Shown: positions 1-8,865 of the stretch, piece after piece
Numbering within the stretch: the stretch's first letter is position 1
How the letters are laid out: every line of letters begins with the position of its first letter
DNA from: Larkinella soli
Lineage (GTDB): Bacteria; Bacteroidota; Bacteroidia; Cytophagales; Spirosomataceae
NCBI RefSeq assembly: GCF_003703975.1
Contig: NZ_QTJY01000003.1
Coordinates: 310,001 to 374,000 of the forward strand
Length of the DNA: 64,000 nt
Direction: 5' to 3'
Translations under genes and position numbers: made by a program
Notes under the pieces: model-generated
Databases searched by the model: none
Seen by the model: the letters and a program-made list of their open reading frames with translations, nothing else
Told to the model about the DNA's origin: nothing

Positions 1-1
1 C

Positions 2-256
2 GACAGCCGGATTTTTACCCTCGGCCCGGTTCCGGTCCAGGCATCGGGTTATCCGGAAACTCCGTTGACGGATCGCGAGCTGGAAGTGGCCGGTCTGATT
101 CTGGACGAGCTTTCGAGCAATCAGATTGCGGAGCGGCTGTTCATTTCCTTCAACACGGTGGAAACACACCGGAAACGGATCTATCAGAAGCTGGGGATCA
201 CCACCTCGCTGGGTCTGATGAAGTATTCCCTCAGCCGTGGTTTATTAAAGCGGTAA
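2..256 (+). CDS. Response regulator, LuxR/NarL-type HTH, C-terminal part (5' end outside window)
   Basis: The reading frame is open from the window edge to a TAA at 254-256. The visible 84 residues hold a complete LuxR-type helix-turn-helix: the TDRELEVA start, the recognition region SFNTVETHRKRIYQKLG and a short helical tail. In this family the domain binds DNA after phosphorylation of an N-terminal receiver domain, which would lie upstream of the window. The gene converges on the histidine kinase at 231-2351 and their 3' ends overlap by 26 bp. The two may be partners, though convergent orientation is unusual for a two-component pair. The domain is clear; the partner is an inference. Confidence 0.85.
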   Translation, partial: DSRIFTLGPVPVQASGYPETPLTDRELEVAGLILDELSSNQIAERLFISFNTVETHRKRIYQKLGITTSLGLMKYSLSRGLLKR

Positions 257-2351
257 GGGGAAGCAGGATGCTGACCTGAGTGCCGGAAGGCAGGTCGGGC
301 TCGAACCAGAGCTGCGCGCCGATAGCCGTGGCCCTTTCCCGGATGTTTTTCAGTCCCATGCCGTTGCGGTTCTGATCGGTAAGGCCGATGCCGTTGTCGA
401 AGACCTGTACCGAGAGCCATTCGTCGTCCCGTTCCAGCCGGATCTGGGCCTGGGTGGCCTGCGAGTGCCGCAGGATGTTCGTACACAGCTCCAGGCAGAT
501 GACGTACAGATTGAACCGGACGGATTCGGGCAGCGGCAGTTCCCCGATCCGATCGGCGGAAAGGGAGAAGCTGGTCCGGCCGGCCATGTTGAGCTTGACC
601 ACCAGGTTTTGCAGAACCGTTTCGAAGTCCTGATGCAGCAGTTGCTCGGGGATCAGGTTGTGGGAAAGCTGCCGGATCTGCGTCAGGGCGTCGTCGAGCA
701 ATTCGAGGCTATTCTGGTAAAGCGTCTTTTCGCGCGGGGGCAGATGGTCGGCGTCCATCGTCTGGAAGGTCATCTTGGTAGCGCCCAGGAGGCTGCTGAC
801 CCGGTCGTGCAGTTCGGAAGCGACCCGTTTGCGTTCGATGGTCTGCCCTTTGATCAGGGCCATTTCGATCTCCCGGTTTTTGGTCCGCAGCGCCCGGTTG
901 GTCCGACGCAGGCGAAGGCTGTAATACAGCAGCAGAAGCCCCAGGAGGCTGATCACCACCAGACCCGCGACCAGCAGGTTGCGCTGTTTTTTCTGGGCGT
1001 TGATTCCCATATTCAGCTGGTCGATTTTCAGGTGCCGGATCATGGCCTGCTGCCGGGCCTGCTTCTGCATGGCCGCGGTTTTCAGCTGCTGTTTCTCCAG
1101 CTGATACCGCAGGGCGCTGGTCTGTTCCCGGTTCAGCAGTTCATTGGTCCGGTTGATGCTGTTCAGCCGGTCGATTTCGGCCTGTTTGGCCAGCGTCTGG
1201 TACCGTTCCTGCTGCAGCAGCCGCTCCTGTTCGAAGGCCAGTTCGAGCCGCTGCCGTTCGAGGAGAGCTTTTTGTTTGAGACTTTCGCTCTGGTTCAGAG
1301 CCAGTTGCTGCTCCTGTTTTTTCTGGAGAAACAGGCGCTGGTACTCGAAGGCGTTTTTCCAGTCCTGGAGCTGTTCGTGGGCCCGGACCAGCACCGAATA
1401 GGCCGTCAGAATCGTAATATGAACCCGGCTGTTTTTATCGAGGGCCTGGCGGGCGGCCGCGATGGCTTCGTCGTACTGCTGAATGTCCAGGTAGGCCGCG
1501 GCCAGGTCGGCCAGCGCGTCCGACTGCGGCATGGGCGCTTTCAGCTGGCCCCAGAGACTCACCGACTGCTTCAGGTACGGGATGGCGAGGGCCGGTTTTT
1601 TCTGTCTCTGATAGAGCTGTCCGAGGTCGTTGGACAGGTAGGCTTTGTTGGAGAGCGGGGCCGGTTCGCGGTGCAGCACCTGCCAGGCCGTCAGGTATTG
1701 CTTTTCGGCTTCCTCCAGCCGGCTGCGGTGCAGGAAGGCATTGGCCAGGTTGCGGTGCAGGTCGGCCCGGTTGATGAAATCACCGGCGGGGTCCTTGTCG
1801 AACCATTCGATGCCCTTTCCGTAATAGGTGGCGGCCTCCTCGTATTCATCGAGCATCATGCTCACGCTGCCGAGATTGCGGTAGATGCGCCACCGGAAAC
1901 GGTCATACTGGGCCGGATCGGTTTCCACCAGGGACAGCAGGCGGTAGTTGATCCGGATCGACTCGGGCGGACTGTTTCTGGACACCCGGTAATACCGCTC
2001 GGCCAGCAGCAGGCCCTTGATCTGGTATTTGATGTTCTTTTTCTGTTCGGCCAGCCGAATCAGCTGGTTCGTAGCCGTCAGTGAGCTGTCGCGGTAGCGG
2101 GAGCCGCTGTACAGGACGTAGGCCAGGAAATGGAGATATTCCAGCCGGGCGGAATCGACGACCGGCGAGGGACGGAAGTGGTTCAGATCTGAAATCCGTT
2201 CGCGGGTTTTATTCAGGAGGCTGTCCACATAGACGCGATCCGTCGCCCGATCGAAGTTGAAAGGGGGCGTCAGGACGATCTGCGCCCGGGAGGACCCGGT
2301 CAGGAGCAAAAAGCCGATCAGTAACAGAGGTAGGGTTCGACAGCACTTCAT
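231..2351 (-). CDS. TPR-containing sensor histidine kinase (HisKA_3/NarX type)
   Basis: This is a 706-residue sensor. A signal peptide (residues 1-24, ending SRAQ) is followed by a periplasmic TPR-like helical region (about 50-350), a long Gln/Arg-rich coiled coil (about 350-455), one membrane segment (about 459-478) and a cytoplasmic kinase. The phospho-acceptor is H515 in ASELHDRVSSLLG, which is typical of HisKA_3 kinases that pair with LuxR-type regulators. The ATPase boxes are visible as ELCTNILRHS (N), DNGIGL (G1) and GMGLKNIRERA (G2). The last codons overlap the convergent LuxR-type gene. The ligand cannot be read from the sequence. The family is certain; the pairing with the neighbouring regulator is inferred. 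Confidence 0.92.
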   Translation of the reverse strand: MKCCRTLPLLLIGFLLLTGSSRAQIVLTPPFNFDRATDRVYVDSLLNKTRERISDLNHFRPSPVVDSARLEYLHFLAYVLYSGSRYRDSSLTATNQLIRLAEQKKNIKYQIKGLLLAERYYRVSRNSPPESIRINYRLLSLVETDPAQYDRFRWRIYRNLGSVSMMLDEYEEAATYYGKGIEWFDKDPAGDFINRADLHRNLANAFLHRSRLEEAEKQYLTAWQVLHREPAPLSNKAYLSNDLGQLYQRQKKPALAIPYLKQSVSLWGQLKAPMPQSDALADLAAAYLDIQQYDEAIAAARQALDKNSRVHITILTAYSVLVRAHEQLQDWKNAFEYQRLFLQKKQEQQLALNQSESLKQKALLERQRLELAFEQERLLQQERYQTLAKQAEIDRLNSINRTNELLNREQTSALRYQLEKQQLKTAAMQKQARQQAMIRHLKIDQLNMGINAQKKQRNLLVAGLVVISLLGLLLLYYSLRLRRTNRALRTKNREIEMALIKGQTIERKRVASELHDRVSSLLGATKMTFQTMDADHLPPREKTLYQNSLELLDDALTQIRQLSHNLIPEQLLHQDFETVLQNLVVKLNMAGRTSFSLSADRIGELPLPESVRFNLYVICLELCTNILRHSQATQAQIRLERDDEWLSVQVFDNGIGLTDQNRNGMGLKNIRERATAIGAQLWFEPDLPSGTQVSILLPLTALINHG

Positions 2352-2701
2352 CGTGAACCTGAAACAGAATAAAGCCCGGAAATCATTCGGACTTCGTCCG
2401 GTTTTGACGCCAGATCACCGAATTGGGTGACCAAAAAACCGGAAGGCCGGGATTCTCCGGATGCCGAAAATTCGGAACGTTGCGGCCCGTAAGAATCTGA
2501 TTAACAGTTGCCAAGTTAACCATTCCTGCTCAGGAACCGAATTTTTATGACCTCCGCTTAGGGAACGGTCGAAAAAGACCCGGTTTCCGGGGAATAAACG
2601 GGGTTTGCGCCCACCCGAAAACAAAAAGTCCCTGCCTTTGCCGGGCAGGGACCTGAACATGGAATATTCGAAAACCGATGGAGTAAAACCGGCCGCTGTC
2701 C
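2352..2701. other. Intergenic stretch, 350 bp
   Basis: No convincing coding frame is present; the frames that stay open read as low-quality Arg/Phe-rich peptides. The only structure seen is the terminator hairpin at 2623-2652. The promoter of the histidine kinase at 2351 should lie near the left end, but no good TAnnTTTG box was found there. Confidence 0.5.
2623..2652 (-). terminator. Rho-independent terminator of the beta-propeller gene
   Basis: A perfect 9-bp stem, GTCCCTGCC (2628-2636) and GGCAGGGAC (2644-2652), with a 7-nt loop. On the minus strand it is followed directly by TTTTT. It lies 50 bp after the stop of the gene ending at 2702. Confidence 0.85.
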
Positions 2702-3514
2702 TTAATCCAGCCGGTAAGCGGCAACGGATCTGGCCATGAACGTCGGTACATAGATGATCCGCTGGGCCGGGTCGTAGCCGATGTCGGCGGTATTCTTTTT
2801 CTGCGAACGGGTATCCAGCAGGGTCTGCGTCTTGCCGTCCCGGCCGAGGTAATACACCACGCCGACCCAGCTGGTTACGATGAAATCACCCTGACCGACC
2901 GGCTCGATGCCGTCCCCTCCGAACTCCAGGCTGCCGAGCACCTCCTGCTTCTTGTCGGCCCCGACTTTATAGATCTCCTTCGCCGTCAGAACGTACAGGT
3001 CGGACCCTACCGCCTTCAGGCCGTTGACGCCTTTCAGATTGCTGAGGAACAGGGTGGGCTTGTCGCCGGTGATCTGGTGGACATTGCCCATTTTGCTGTC
3101 GGACACATATACCGCTCCTTTGCCGTCGATGGTCACGTCGTTCAGGCCGGTGGCCCCTTCGATGGGAATCTTTTTCTGAACTTTCCCGGAGGCCACATCG
3201 ACCACCACCACATCCGAAACGTCGGCGACGTACATTTTGCCGTTCGAGATGCCCATGCCTTTCGGCGCGTGCAGACCGCTGACCCAGGATGCGTTCATGA
3301 TTTTACCGTTCTTGCCGACCTTGGCGATTCCGCCTTTCCCATCGGTATCCCAGGGGTTGCCGTCGATCAGCGAAACATACAGTACATCCTTATCCGCCAG
3401 AACGGATTCGGGGGTCGCCAGGGTGGAATCGCTCTCCCAGATTTTGGTCAGCTGGTGCTGCGCCCGGGTATGGCCGCCCCACAACAGACAGCAGAGAATG
3501 AGTGCTTTTTTCAT
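2702..3514 (-). CDS. Secreted SMP-30/NHL-like beta-propeller protein
   Basis: This is a 270-residue exported protein. The start is placed at the ATG at 3514 because it begins a standard signal peptide (MKKALILCCLLWGG, ending TRAQ); the upstream in-frame ATG would add 36 residues of no signal character. The mature part is made of repeated short beta-strand units (GKMYVADVSDVVVVD, GAVYVSDSKMGNVHQI, SDLYVLTAKEIYKV), as in SMP-30/gluconolactonase-like six-bladed propellers. A hydrolase activity is possible but no catalytic residue set can be confirmed. It has its own terminator at 2623-2652, and a -7 box on the minus strand at 3706-3713 (TATCTTTG) may be its promoter, giving a long leader. Confidence 0.75.
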   Translation of the reverse strand: MKKALILCCLLWGGHTRAQHQLTKIWESDSTLATPESVLADKDVLYVSLIDGNPWDTDGKGGIAKVGKNGKIMNASWVSGLHAPKGMGISNGKMYVADVSDVVVVDVASGKVQKKIPIEGATGLNDVTIDGKGAVYVSDSKMGNVHQITGDKPTLFLSNLKGVNGLKAVGSDLYVLTAKEIYKVGADKKQEVLGSLEFGGDGIEPVGQGDFIVTSWVGVVYYLGRDGKTQTLLDTRSQKKNTADIGYDPAQRIIYVPTFMARSVAAYRLD

Positions 3515-3680
3515 CGAAAACAGGCTTTGGAATGGTGAAAGGAATCGAAGAACTGTCGAATCCAAAGATAGGGAAGGAAACCGTATAACCGCAATGCTAT
3601 TTTTCCGGCCGCTGAAACGCATCCGGCAGCCGCTCCGCCCCCGGGATACCGCTTACTCAATTCTCTGAAACCGGCAGAAT

Positions 3681-3727
3681 TATTTTACAAAAATTTTCTT
3701 ATTTGCAAAGATATTTTACAAAAATTT
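3681..3727. repeat. 16-bp direct repeat next to a start codon
   Basis: TATTTTACAAAAATTT occurs twice, at 3681-3696 and 3712-3727, with a 31-bp period; the second copy ends at the ATG of the 60-aa gene. Between them on the minus strand is a TATCTTTG -7 box (3713-3706). The pair could be an operator for the divergent genes at 3514 and 3728. Confidence 0.5.
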
Positions 3728-3910
3728 ATGGAAAAGCCAGCCATAACGAAAGAAGAACTCCTGGGGATGATCGAGCGGGCCCGGGTAGTGGAGGAGCACG
3801 CTCAGGAACAGATCCGTCACTGGAAAAAAGAAGAGATCGCCGGGAAGACCGAGCGGCTGCAGCGCGAGGCCGAACTGGCTGCCCTGAAAGCGCCCGACGC
3901 TTTGGATTAA
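3728..3910 (+). CDS. Small highly charged helical protein, function unknown
   Basis: A 60-residue protein rich in Glu, Lys and Arg, with a heptad-like pattern (EELLGMIERARVVEEHAQ, then RLQREAELAALKA) that suggests a single long helix or short coiled coil. There is no signal peptide or membrane segment. The stop overlaps the stop of the convergent response regulator at 3907 by four bases. Because the regulator runs the opposite way, co-transcription is excluded. No family is recognised. The charged, clean composition argues that the frame is real. Confidence 0.55.
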   Translation: MEKPAITKEELLGMIERARVVEEHAQEQIRHWKKEEIAGKTERLQREAELAALKAPDALD

Positions 3911-4320
3911 GAACGGATCAGCGGGCGCCGGTTCAACCATTGCGTCCGGATCAGCCCGAAGGTGCGGTTGATGTCTACGACGCGGAAGGGTTTGACGAAA
4001 TAGGTGGTCAGACCCAGCTGGTGGCACCGCTCGATGTGCTGATCGAAGTCCGAGGAAGTCAGCATATATACCGGCAGATCCCGGGTGGCCGGCTGGGCCC
4101 GCAGTTCGGCCAGCGCATCAATGCCGTTCATGATCGGCATGTTGATGTCCAGAATGGCAAAGTCCGGCTCCAGACTGGAAGTGTCCAGGGCTTCGACCAG
4201 TTCCTTTCCGTTGTTGAACAGCCTGACTTTCGCGAGGGGGAACGTTTTCTTCAGGTACTCCAGATAAATTTCGGCATCATCTTCATCGTCTTCGGCCAGA
4301 AATATGAGAAAGGGATCCAT
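3907..4320 (-). CDS. Single-domain response regulator (CheY-like receiver)
   Basis: 137 residues form one receiver domain and nothing else. The acidic pocket is ED at residues 10-12, the phospho-acceptor is D58 in AILDINMPIMNG, followed by T88 and K110 (VKPF). Stand-alone receivers of this type (Rcp1/CheY-like) in Bacteroidota usually pass phosphate to or from histidine kinases encoded elsewhere or act by protein binding. No cognate kinase is adjacent. A good minus-strand promoter lies at 4353-4360. The family call is certain and the partner is unknown. Confidence 0.93.
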   Translation of the reverse strand: MDPFLIFLAEDDEDDAEIYLEYLKKTFPLAKVRLFNNGKELVEALDTSSLEPDFAILDINMPIMNGIDALAELRAQPATRDLPVYMLTSSDFDQHIERCHQLGLTTYFVKPFRVVDINRTFGLIRTQWLNRRPLIRS

Positions 4321-4352
4321 TATTTATATGAACGTCACAGTGTTATACGTTT

Positions 4353-4360
4353 GAAAGGTA
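4353..4360 (-). promoter_or_regulatory. -7 box of the response-regulator promoter
   Basis: TACCTTTC on the minus strand, close to the Bacteroidota TAnnTTTG. A T-rich -33 region (TTTTTTAG) sits 21 bp upstream, and the start codon at 4320 is about 33 bp downstream. Confidence 0.5.
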
Positions 4361-4559
4361 GTGGATTTGACCGACATTCCTAAAAAATTTTAAAAAGTTT
4401 TTTTCTGCGGTTTGGTCCAAAAACCGGGAAACACGGCCTGCAACGGACCGTTTGAGGCCGGTCGGCAGGAAAATTACCAGTCAAAGGGGGAACAGCCGGG
4501 AATGAGACATCCTAAAAGTCGGCGCAGTTTCGTTTATTTACCAGCCACTGTCGACCCGA

Positions 4560-6965
4560 ATGCGCGCCTTCTTTTCTCTACTCCTTCTTCTGCCGGCCGG
4601 GGCCGTTCTGGCCCAGACGGGCAACGTAACGCTTTCCGGGTCGGTGCGCGACGCCCATTCCAGGATTGTGCTGCCCTACGTCACCCTGACCCTGCTTTCC
4701 TCCGCGGACAGTGTCTTTGCAGCCGGTGGTATCACCAACGAAGAGGGGCTGTTTTCGGTTGGCCCCGTCCAACCCGGCGAGTACCGCCTGCGTATTACGC
4801 TGGTCGGATACAAAACCCGGCTTCAGCCGGTGCTGGTCGGTCGGGCCAGTGATTTTCTGAACCTCGGTACGATTGAACTAACCGAAGAAACCACCCAGCT
4901 GAGCGAGGTGGTCGTTACGGCCCAGGCCGAAGCGGTAGCTCAGGCCATGGACAAGAAAACCTTTACGCTGGCCGAGAACCTCAGCCAGGCCGGCGGGTCG
5001 GTGCTGGAAGCCATGAAAAACCTGCCGGGCATCACCGTCGGTGGCGAAGGGCAGGTGCTGCTGCGCGGCAGCGACCGCGTCATGGTCCTGATCGACGGGC
5101 GGCAAACGGCATTGACCGGTATCGGCGGCCAATCGGGGCTGGCCAGTCTTCCGGCCTCGGCCGTCGACCGGATCGAGATCATCAATAACCCCTCCGCAAA
5201 GTTCGACGCCAACGGCAACGCCGGGATCATCAATATTATCTACAAAAAAGAGCAAAAATCAGGCTTCAACGGCAAGGTCGGAATGTCGGTGGGCCTGGGA
5301 GCGCTCTGGGTCCGGCGCGATAACTACCCGACCATCCGTCCGCAGTACCGGGCTACGCCGAAGCTCAACCCCTCTATTTCACTCAATTACCGAAAAAATA
5401 AGCTCAACCTGTTTTTTCAGGGGGATAACCTCTACACCCAAACACTGAATAAAAACGAGTTCACCGACCGCTTCTATCCCGACGGGCAGGTCGTTCGTCA
5501 GCAATTGAAGCGCAACCGCAATACCAACATCGTCACCGGCAAAGGCGGTCTTGACTGGTTTTTCGACGACCAAAACACGCTGACGGTTTCCGGCCTGTTC
5601 AGCAGTGAAAAAATCCTTGATCGGGGCGACGAGCCCTTTTTCGACGGCAGTCTGTCGGAGCGGCTGCGGCTTTGGCAGTTTCTGGAAGATGAACTCAAAA
5701 CGACCGTGACGGCAACCATCGCCTGGCAGCACAAATTCAGACAACCCGGCCGATTGCTGAATGTGGGGCTGAATTACACCTTTCACCGTGAAGACGAAAA
5801 GTACTTCTTCGACAACATCCTGCCGACCTTCACCGGCCGCGATTCCTTCAAGCTGCTTTCCGACGAAAACGTGGCTGATCTGACCGTCGACTACGTGCAG
5901 CCGCTGCGTTACGGCCGGCTGGAGACCGGCGCCAAATTTCGCCGTCGGTGGATTCCGACGAACATGCAGTTTTTTCCGGGGTTGAACTCGCCCTTAGACG
6001 TCGATGCGGGTGGGCGGGCCACCTATACGGAGGTGATTCCGGCCCTGTATGGCAACTACGTCATCGAGACCAGGAATCTGGAAGTTGAAGCGGGGCTGCG
6101 GCTGGAGTATGTCGATTTGCGGTATGAGGTCAATCCCAATCACAACACCTATAAAAGCGACGGCTATCAGTACGCGCAGCCGTTTCCGAATCTGCGGCTG
6201 AGTTATAAGGTAAGCGACAACAACCGGCTTTCGTTCTTCTACAACCGCCGGGTCGACCGGCCCAATGAGGTGGACATCCGGATCTTCCCGAAATATGACG
6301 ATGCCGAAATCATCAAGGTGGGCAATCCCGGTCTTCGTCCGCAGTTCACCACTTCCTACGAACTGGGCTACCGGACCAACTGGGCGGGGGGTTACCTGTA
6401 CTCGGCCCTCTATCACAAGGAAATGCAGGCTACCATCGCCCGTATCGGCACGGTAGTCCCTAACAGTACGCTCATTTACAACGTGTTCCAGAACGCGGGC
6501 AACAGCCGCAGTACGGGTGTGGAGGTCGTGCTGTCCCATAGTCCGGCCAGGTGGGGGACGCTGAACCTGAACCTGAACGGTTACCGGAACACCATCGACG
6601 CCTTCAGCGTCGTCAACCGGTATCCGGTCACCAGCCCCTTTTCGGCGATCCGGCAGCAGTTGTTTTCGGGGAACATCAAACTGAACGGACTCTTCCGATT
6701 ACCCCGGCAGGTGGAAGCGCAGTTCACGGCCCAGTATCTTGCCCCCGATCTGATCCCGCAGGGGCGCGTCGACGCCCGCTTCTCGGTGGATGTGGGGCTG
6801 AAAAAGGTCCTCCGGCAGGGCAAGGGGGAAGTATTTCTGAACGGCACCGACATCGCCAATACGCTCGTGCTCCGGCGCGAGGTGAAGGGGAACGGGTTCC
6901 GTTATACCAGCACCGACTACTACGAAACGCAGGTCGTGCGGCTGGGCTACAACCAGAAGTTTTAG
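4560..6965 (+). CDS. TonB-dependent outer-membrane receptor (OMP beta-barrel family 3)
   Basis: An 801-residue protein with a signal peptide (residues 1-19, ending VLAQ), a carboxypeptidase-regulatory-like beta-sandwich (about 25-110), a plug domain (LPGITVGGEGQVLLRGS, VLIDGRQT, VDRIEIINNPSAKFDANG) and a large beta-barrel ending in an aromatic residue (YNQKF). The NPSAKFDA(N)G motif is typical of the TonB-linked family with a C-terminal OMP_b-brl_3 barrel, distinct from SusC. Such proteins import or bind unknown ligands; no SusD-like partner is adjacent. It stands alone, between a response regulator and tRNA-Arg. The substrate is unknown. Confidence 0.9.
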   Translation: MRAFFSLLLLLPAGAVLAQTGNVTLSGSVRDAHSRIVLPYVTLTLLSSADSVFAAGGITNEEGLFSVGPVQPGEYRLRITLVGYKTRLQPVLVGRASDFLNLGTIELTEETTQLSEVVVTAQAEAVAQAMDKKTFTLAENLSQAGGSVLEAMKNLPGITVGGEGQVLLRGSDRVMVLIDGRQTALTGIGGQSGLASLPASAVDRIEIINNPSAKFDANGNAGIINIIYKKEQKSGFNGKVGMSVGLGALWVRRDNYPTIRPQYRATPKLNPSISLNYRKNKLNLFFQGDNLYTQTLNKNEFTDRFYPDGQVVRQQLKRNRNTNIVTGKGGLDWFFDDQNTLTVSGLFSSEKILDRGDEPFFDGSLSERLRLWQFLEDELKTTVTATIAWQHKFRQPGRLLNVGLNYTFHREDEKYFFDNILPTFTGRDSFKLLSDENVADLTVDYVQPLRYGRLETGAKFRRRWIPTNMQFFPGLNSPLDVDAGGRATYTEVIPALYGNYVIETRNLEVEAGLRLEYVDLRYEVNPNHNTYKSDGYQYAQPFPNLRLSYKVSDNNRLSFFYNRRVDRPNEVDIRIFPKYDDAEIIKVGNPGLRPQFTTSYELGYRTNWAGGYLYSALYHKEMQATIARIGTVVPNSTLIYNVFQNAGNSRSTGVEVVLSHSPARWGTLNLNLNGYRNTIDAFSVVNRYPVTSPFSAIRQQLFSGNIKLNGLFRLPRQVEAQFTAQYLAPDLIPQGRVDARFSVDVGLKKVLRQGKGEVFLNGTDIANTLVLRREVKGNGFRYTSTDYYETQVVRLGYNQKF

Positions 6966-6983
6966 GAAATGTAAAAAAGAAAA

Positions 6984-7024
6984 AAGGCAGGTGCCTAAAT
7001 CAATCGTTTAGAGCCGCCTGCCTT
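6984..7024 (-). terminator. Terminator of tRNA-Arg
   Basis: Outer stem AAGGCAGG (6984-6991) with CCTGCCTT (7017-7024) and inner stem CTAAA with TTTAG. On the minus strand the hairpin is followed by TTTTCTTTTTT. It may also stop transcription of the receptor gene ending at 6965, although no T-run follows on the plus strand. Confidence 0.75.
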
Positions 7025-7033
7025 GATCAATCG

Positions 7034-7107
<74 letters not shown>

Positions 7108-7132
7108 GGACGCATTCCTGCGCTGGATGCCC

Positions 7133-7163
7133 CAAAAGTACGGCAATGGCGGCAATTCCCCAA
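7133..7163 (-). promoter_or_regulatory. Promoter of tRNA-Arg
   Basis: -7 box TACTTTTG (7140-7133 on the minus strand) and -33 TTG (7163-7161) separated by 20 bp, about 26 bp before the mature tRNA 5' end. The layout fits the Bacteroidota consensus. Confidence 0.7.
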
Positions 7164-7234
7164 GTGGCTCCTTGAGAATTGCGGTTCTGAGGCTTTCGGC
7201 TCCTGCCCACCTGCCGTTACCCGGAGGCCGGTCC

Positions 7235-8203
7235 TCAGATTTTGGCGGACGCCCACTTCCATCCATTGCCTGCTTTTTCGGCCCGGCCGATGCCCGGAAA
7301 TTCGAAATGGAAAGCCTGAATGGGAAGGCCGGCTTCCGCAGCGAGAGACAGCAGCCGGCTTCTGGACTTCCGCGCTTCGGCATGGTCCAGGTCATAATTG
7401 GTCTGCCAGTCGAGATGTTCGATGTGGAGCGGATGCAGAAACGCATCCGAAATATAGATCAGGCCCTTCCCCTCCGACGCCAGCCGGACGGCAATCTGTC
7501 CGGGCGTATGCCCGGGAATCCGGATAGCCGTTACACCCGGAGAGATTTCGGCTTCCTGCCCCCGGAGAAGTTCCAGATTCCCCTTATTCAGGGGCTCGAT
7601 GTTGTTCCTGATGAAGAGGTAGAACATCGGTGACTGGCCCGCCGACCGGTCGGAGCGCCAGAAATCCCACTCCGCTTCGTGCAGCACCACTCTGGCTTTG
7701 GGAAAATTTGGGGTTCCGGCATCACTGTATACCCCGCCGATATGGTCCGGATGGAAATGCGTCAGAACGAGGGTGGTAATTTCTTCGGGACGAACGCCTT
7801 CCCGGGCCAGAATTTCCAGCAGCCGGCCCTGAAACTGGTAGGATTTCCCCCGGAATGTGATCGGTTCCCGGGAATACCCGATGCCGGTATCAATCAGAAT
7901 CTTATCCGAGCCGTTCTCTATCAGCATGGAAACAAACGGAGACGGGATGTTGTCGGGTTTCTGCTGATATCGTTCCAGCGCCCGGCTCACCTCCTCGTCC
8001 GGGACGTTTATGAAGTAATCCTTCCCCAGGTATTTGAACATCTGGTCCTTGAAAACCCGGCATTTGAACTTCCCGATCGTGAAGGCGTACGATTCATACT
8101 CCGCCAGCCCGGGACGGAGGGAAAAGTCGGGCCGGGTTGCGGCTAAAAACGGCAGGGAGAGGAACAGCTCTCCGTTCTTCCGCAGAAACTCTCTTCGTTC
8201 CAT
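7235..8203 (-). CDS. Exported metallo-beta-lactamase-fold hydrolase
   Basis: 322 residues. The N-terminus (ERREFLRK, then a hydrophobic stretch) resembles a Tat signal, suggesting export in folded form. The metal-binding motif THFHPDH provides H149, H151, D153 and H154. A second His (RIPGHTPGQ) and an Asp (YISDAFLHP) complete the two-zinc site. Architecture and length match quorum-quenching lactonase-like or methyl parathion hydrolase-like MBL proteins of Bacteroidota. The substrate cannot be read from the sequence. It lies 107 bp downstream of the acetyltransferase start on the same strand, but the gap argues for separate transcription. Confidence 0.88.
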   Translation of the reverse strand: MERREFLRKNGELFLSLPFLAATRPDFSLRPGLAEYESYAFTIGKFKCRVFKDQMFKYLGKDYFINVPDEEVSRALERYQQKPDNIPSPFVSMLIENGSDKILIDTGIGYSREPITFRGKSYQFQGRLLEILAREGVRPEEITTLVLTHFHPDHIGGVYSDAGTPNFPKARVVLHEAEWDFWRSDRSAGQSPMFYLFIRNNIEPLNKGNLELLRGQEAEISPGVTAIRIPGHTPGQIAVRLASEGKGLIYISDAFLHPLHIEHLDWQTNYDLDHAEARKSRSRLLSLAAEAGLPIQAFHFEFPGIGRAEKAGNGWKWASAKI

Positions 8204-8310
8204 GGTATTCCTTTTCTATCGATAAAAATCTCTTCAGGCCTTTCCGCCGAACTGGAGAAGCCGGACAGGAACGCGGCCCTTTTCCGCTTCGCAAAAAACA
8301 TTTCCGATCA

Positions 8311-8775
8311 CTAAAATTGTCCGTGTGATCCATTCAGCGGATACGTAAAATGGATCACCTGCCTTGCCGCACCGCCCGTGGTCCGGTAAAAGTCAATAGC
8401 CTGCGTATCCTCCTGATCCGCCTGTACAAACAGCTCCTCCATACCCAGACGGCCGCAGTATTGCATCAGTTGCCGGAGTAATTCCGTCCCGATCCCCTGC
8501 CCCTGCCAGGTGGGATGAACCGCTATATCATATAAATAGACAACCGGCTTTTCCGAATGAATTTGCATTAAAACGTAGGCCGTCAAGCCCCCAACGACCT
8601 GATGATCCAGCCGGGCGACAAACACCATAAAATCAGCCCGTTCCAGCAGGCGTTGCCGATGTTCGGGCCGGACTCCGGCTTCCGGGCCGGTTTCCAAAAC
8701 GTCCCGGAACAGGTGAATCAGATCAAGGAACGGCTCCGCGTCTTCCTGTGTCAATTTTCTCACTTCGACATTCAT
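8311..8775 (-). CDS. GNAT-family N-acetyltransferase
   Basis: 154 residues. The acetyl-CoA loop QGQGIGTELL (motif A) follows the strand VYLYDIAVHP, and motif B-like FVQADQEDTQAIDFYRTTGG follows. Overall length and the C-terminal Tyr (DFYRTTGG) are as in aminoglycoside 3-N-acetyltransferase AacC1-like GNATs. The closest resemblance may be to AAC(3)-I-type enzymes, yet the substrate is not determined by these motifs. There is no signal peptide, so it is cytoplasmic. Confidence 0.88.
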   Translation of the reverse strand: MNVEVRKLTQEDAEPFLDLIHLFRDVLETGPEAGVRPEHRQRLLERADFMVFVARLDHQVVGGLTAYVLMQIHSEKPVVYLYDIAVHPTWQGQGIGTELLRQLMQYCGRLGMEELFVQADQEDTQAIDFYRTTGGAARQVIHFTYPLNGSHGQF

Positions 8776-8819
8776 CGGGATCGCGTACAGGGGATGACGG
8801 TTAGGAGGCTACCAACAGG

Positions 8820-8861
8820 AAAAGGCAGGAGAAAGCCGGAACTACCCGGCTCTCTCCTGCC
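8820..8861 (-). terminator. Terminator of the trypsin-fold gene
   Basis: GGCAGGAGA (8824-8832) pairs with TCTCCTGCC (8853-8861), and AGCCGG (8834-8839) with CCGGCT (8846-8851), with one internal mismatch. The hairpin is followed by TTTT on the minus strand and lies just after the stop at 8866. Confidence 0.75.
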
Positions 8862-8865
8862 CGGT

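Noticed and set aside
465-2084. Long open frame on the plus strand opposite the TPR histidine kinase
   Set aside because: It is a mirror of the GC-rich kinase gene: low-complexity Gln/Leu/Gly/Val-rich sequence, no domain, and the opposite strand has a complete recognisable protein.
2415-2660. Short minus-strand frame in the gap after the histidine kinase start
   Set aside because: It is Arg/Phe-rich, runs through a terminator hairpin and has no credible start; judged non-coding.
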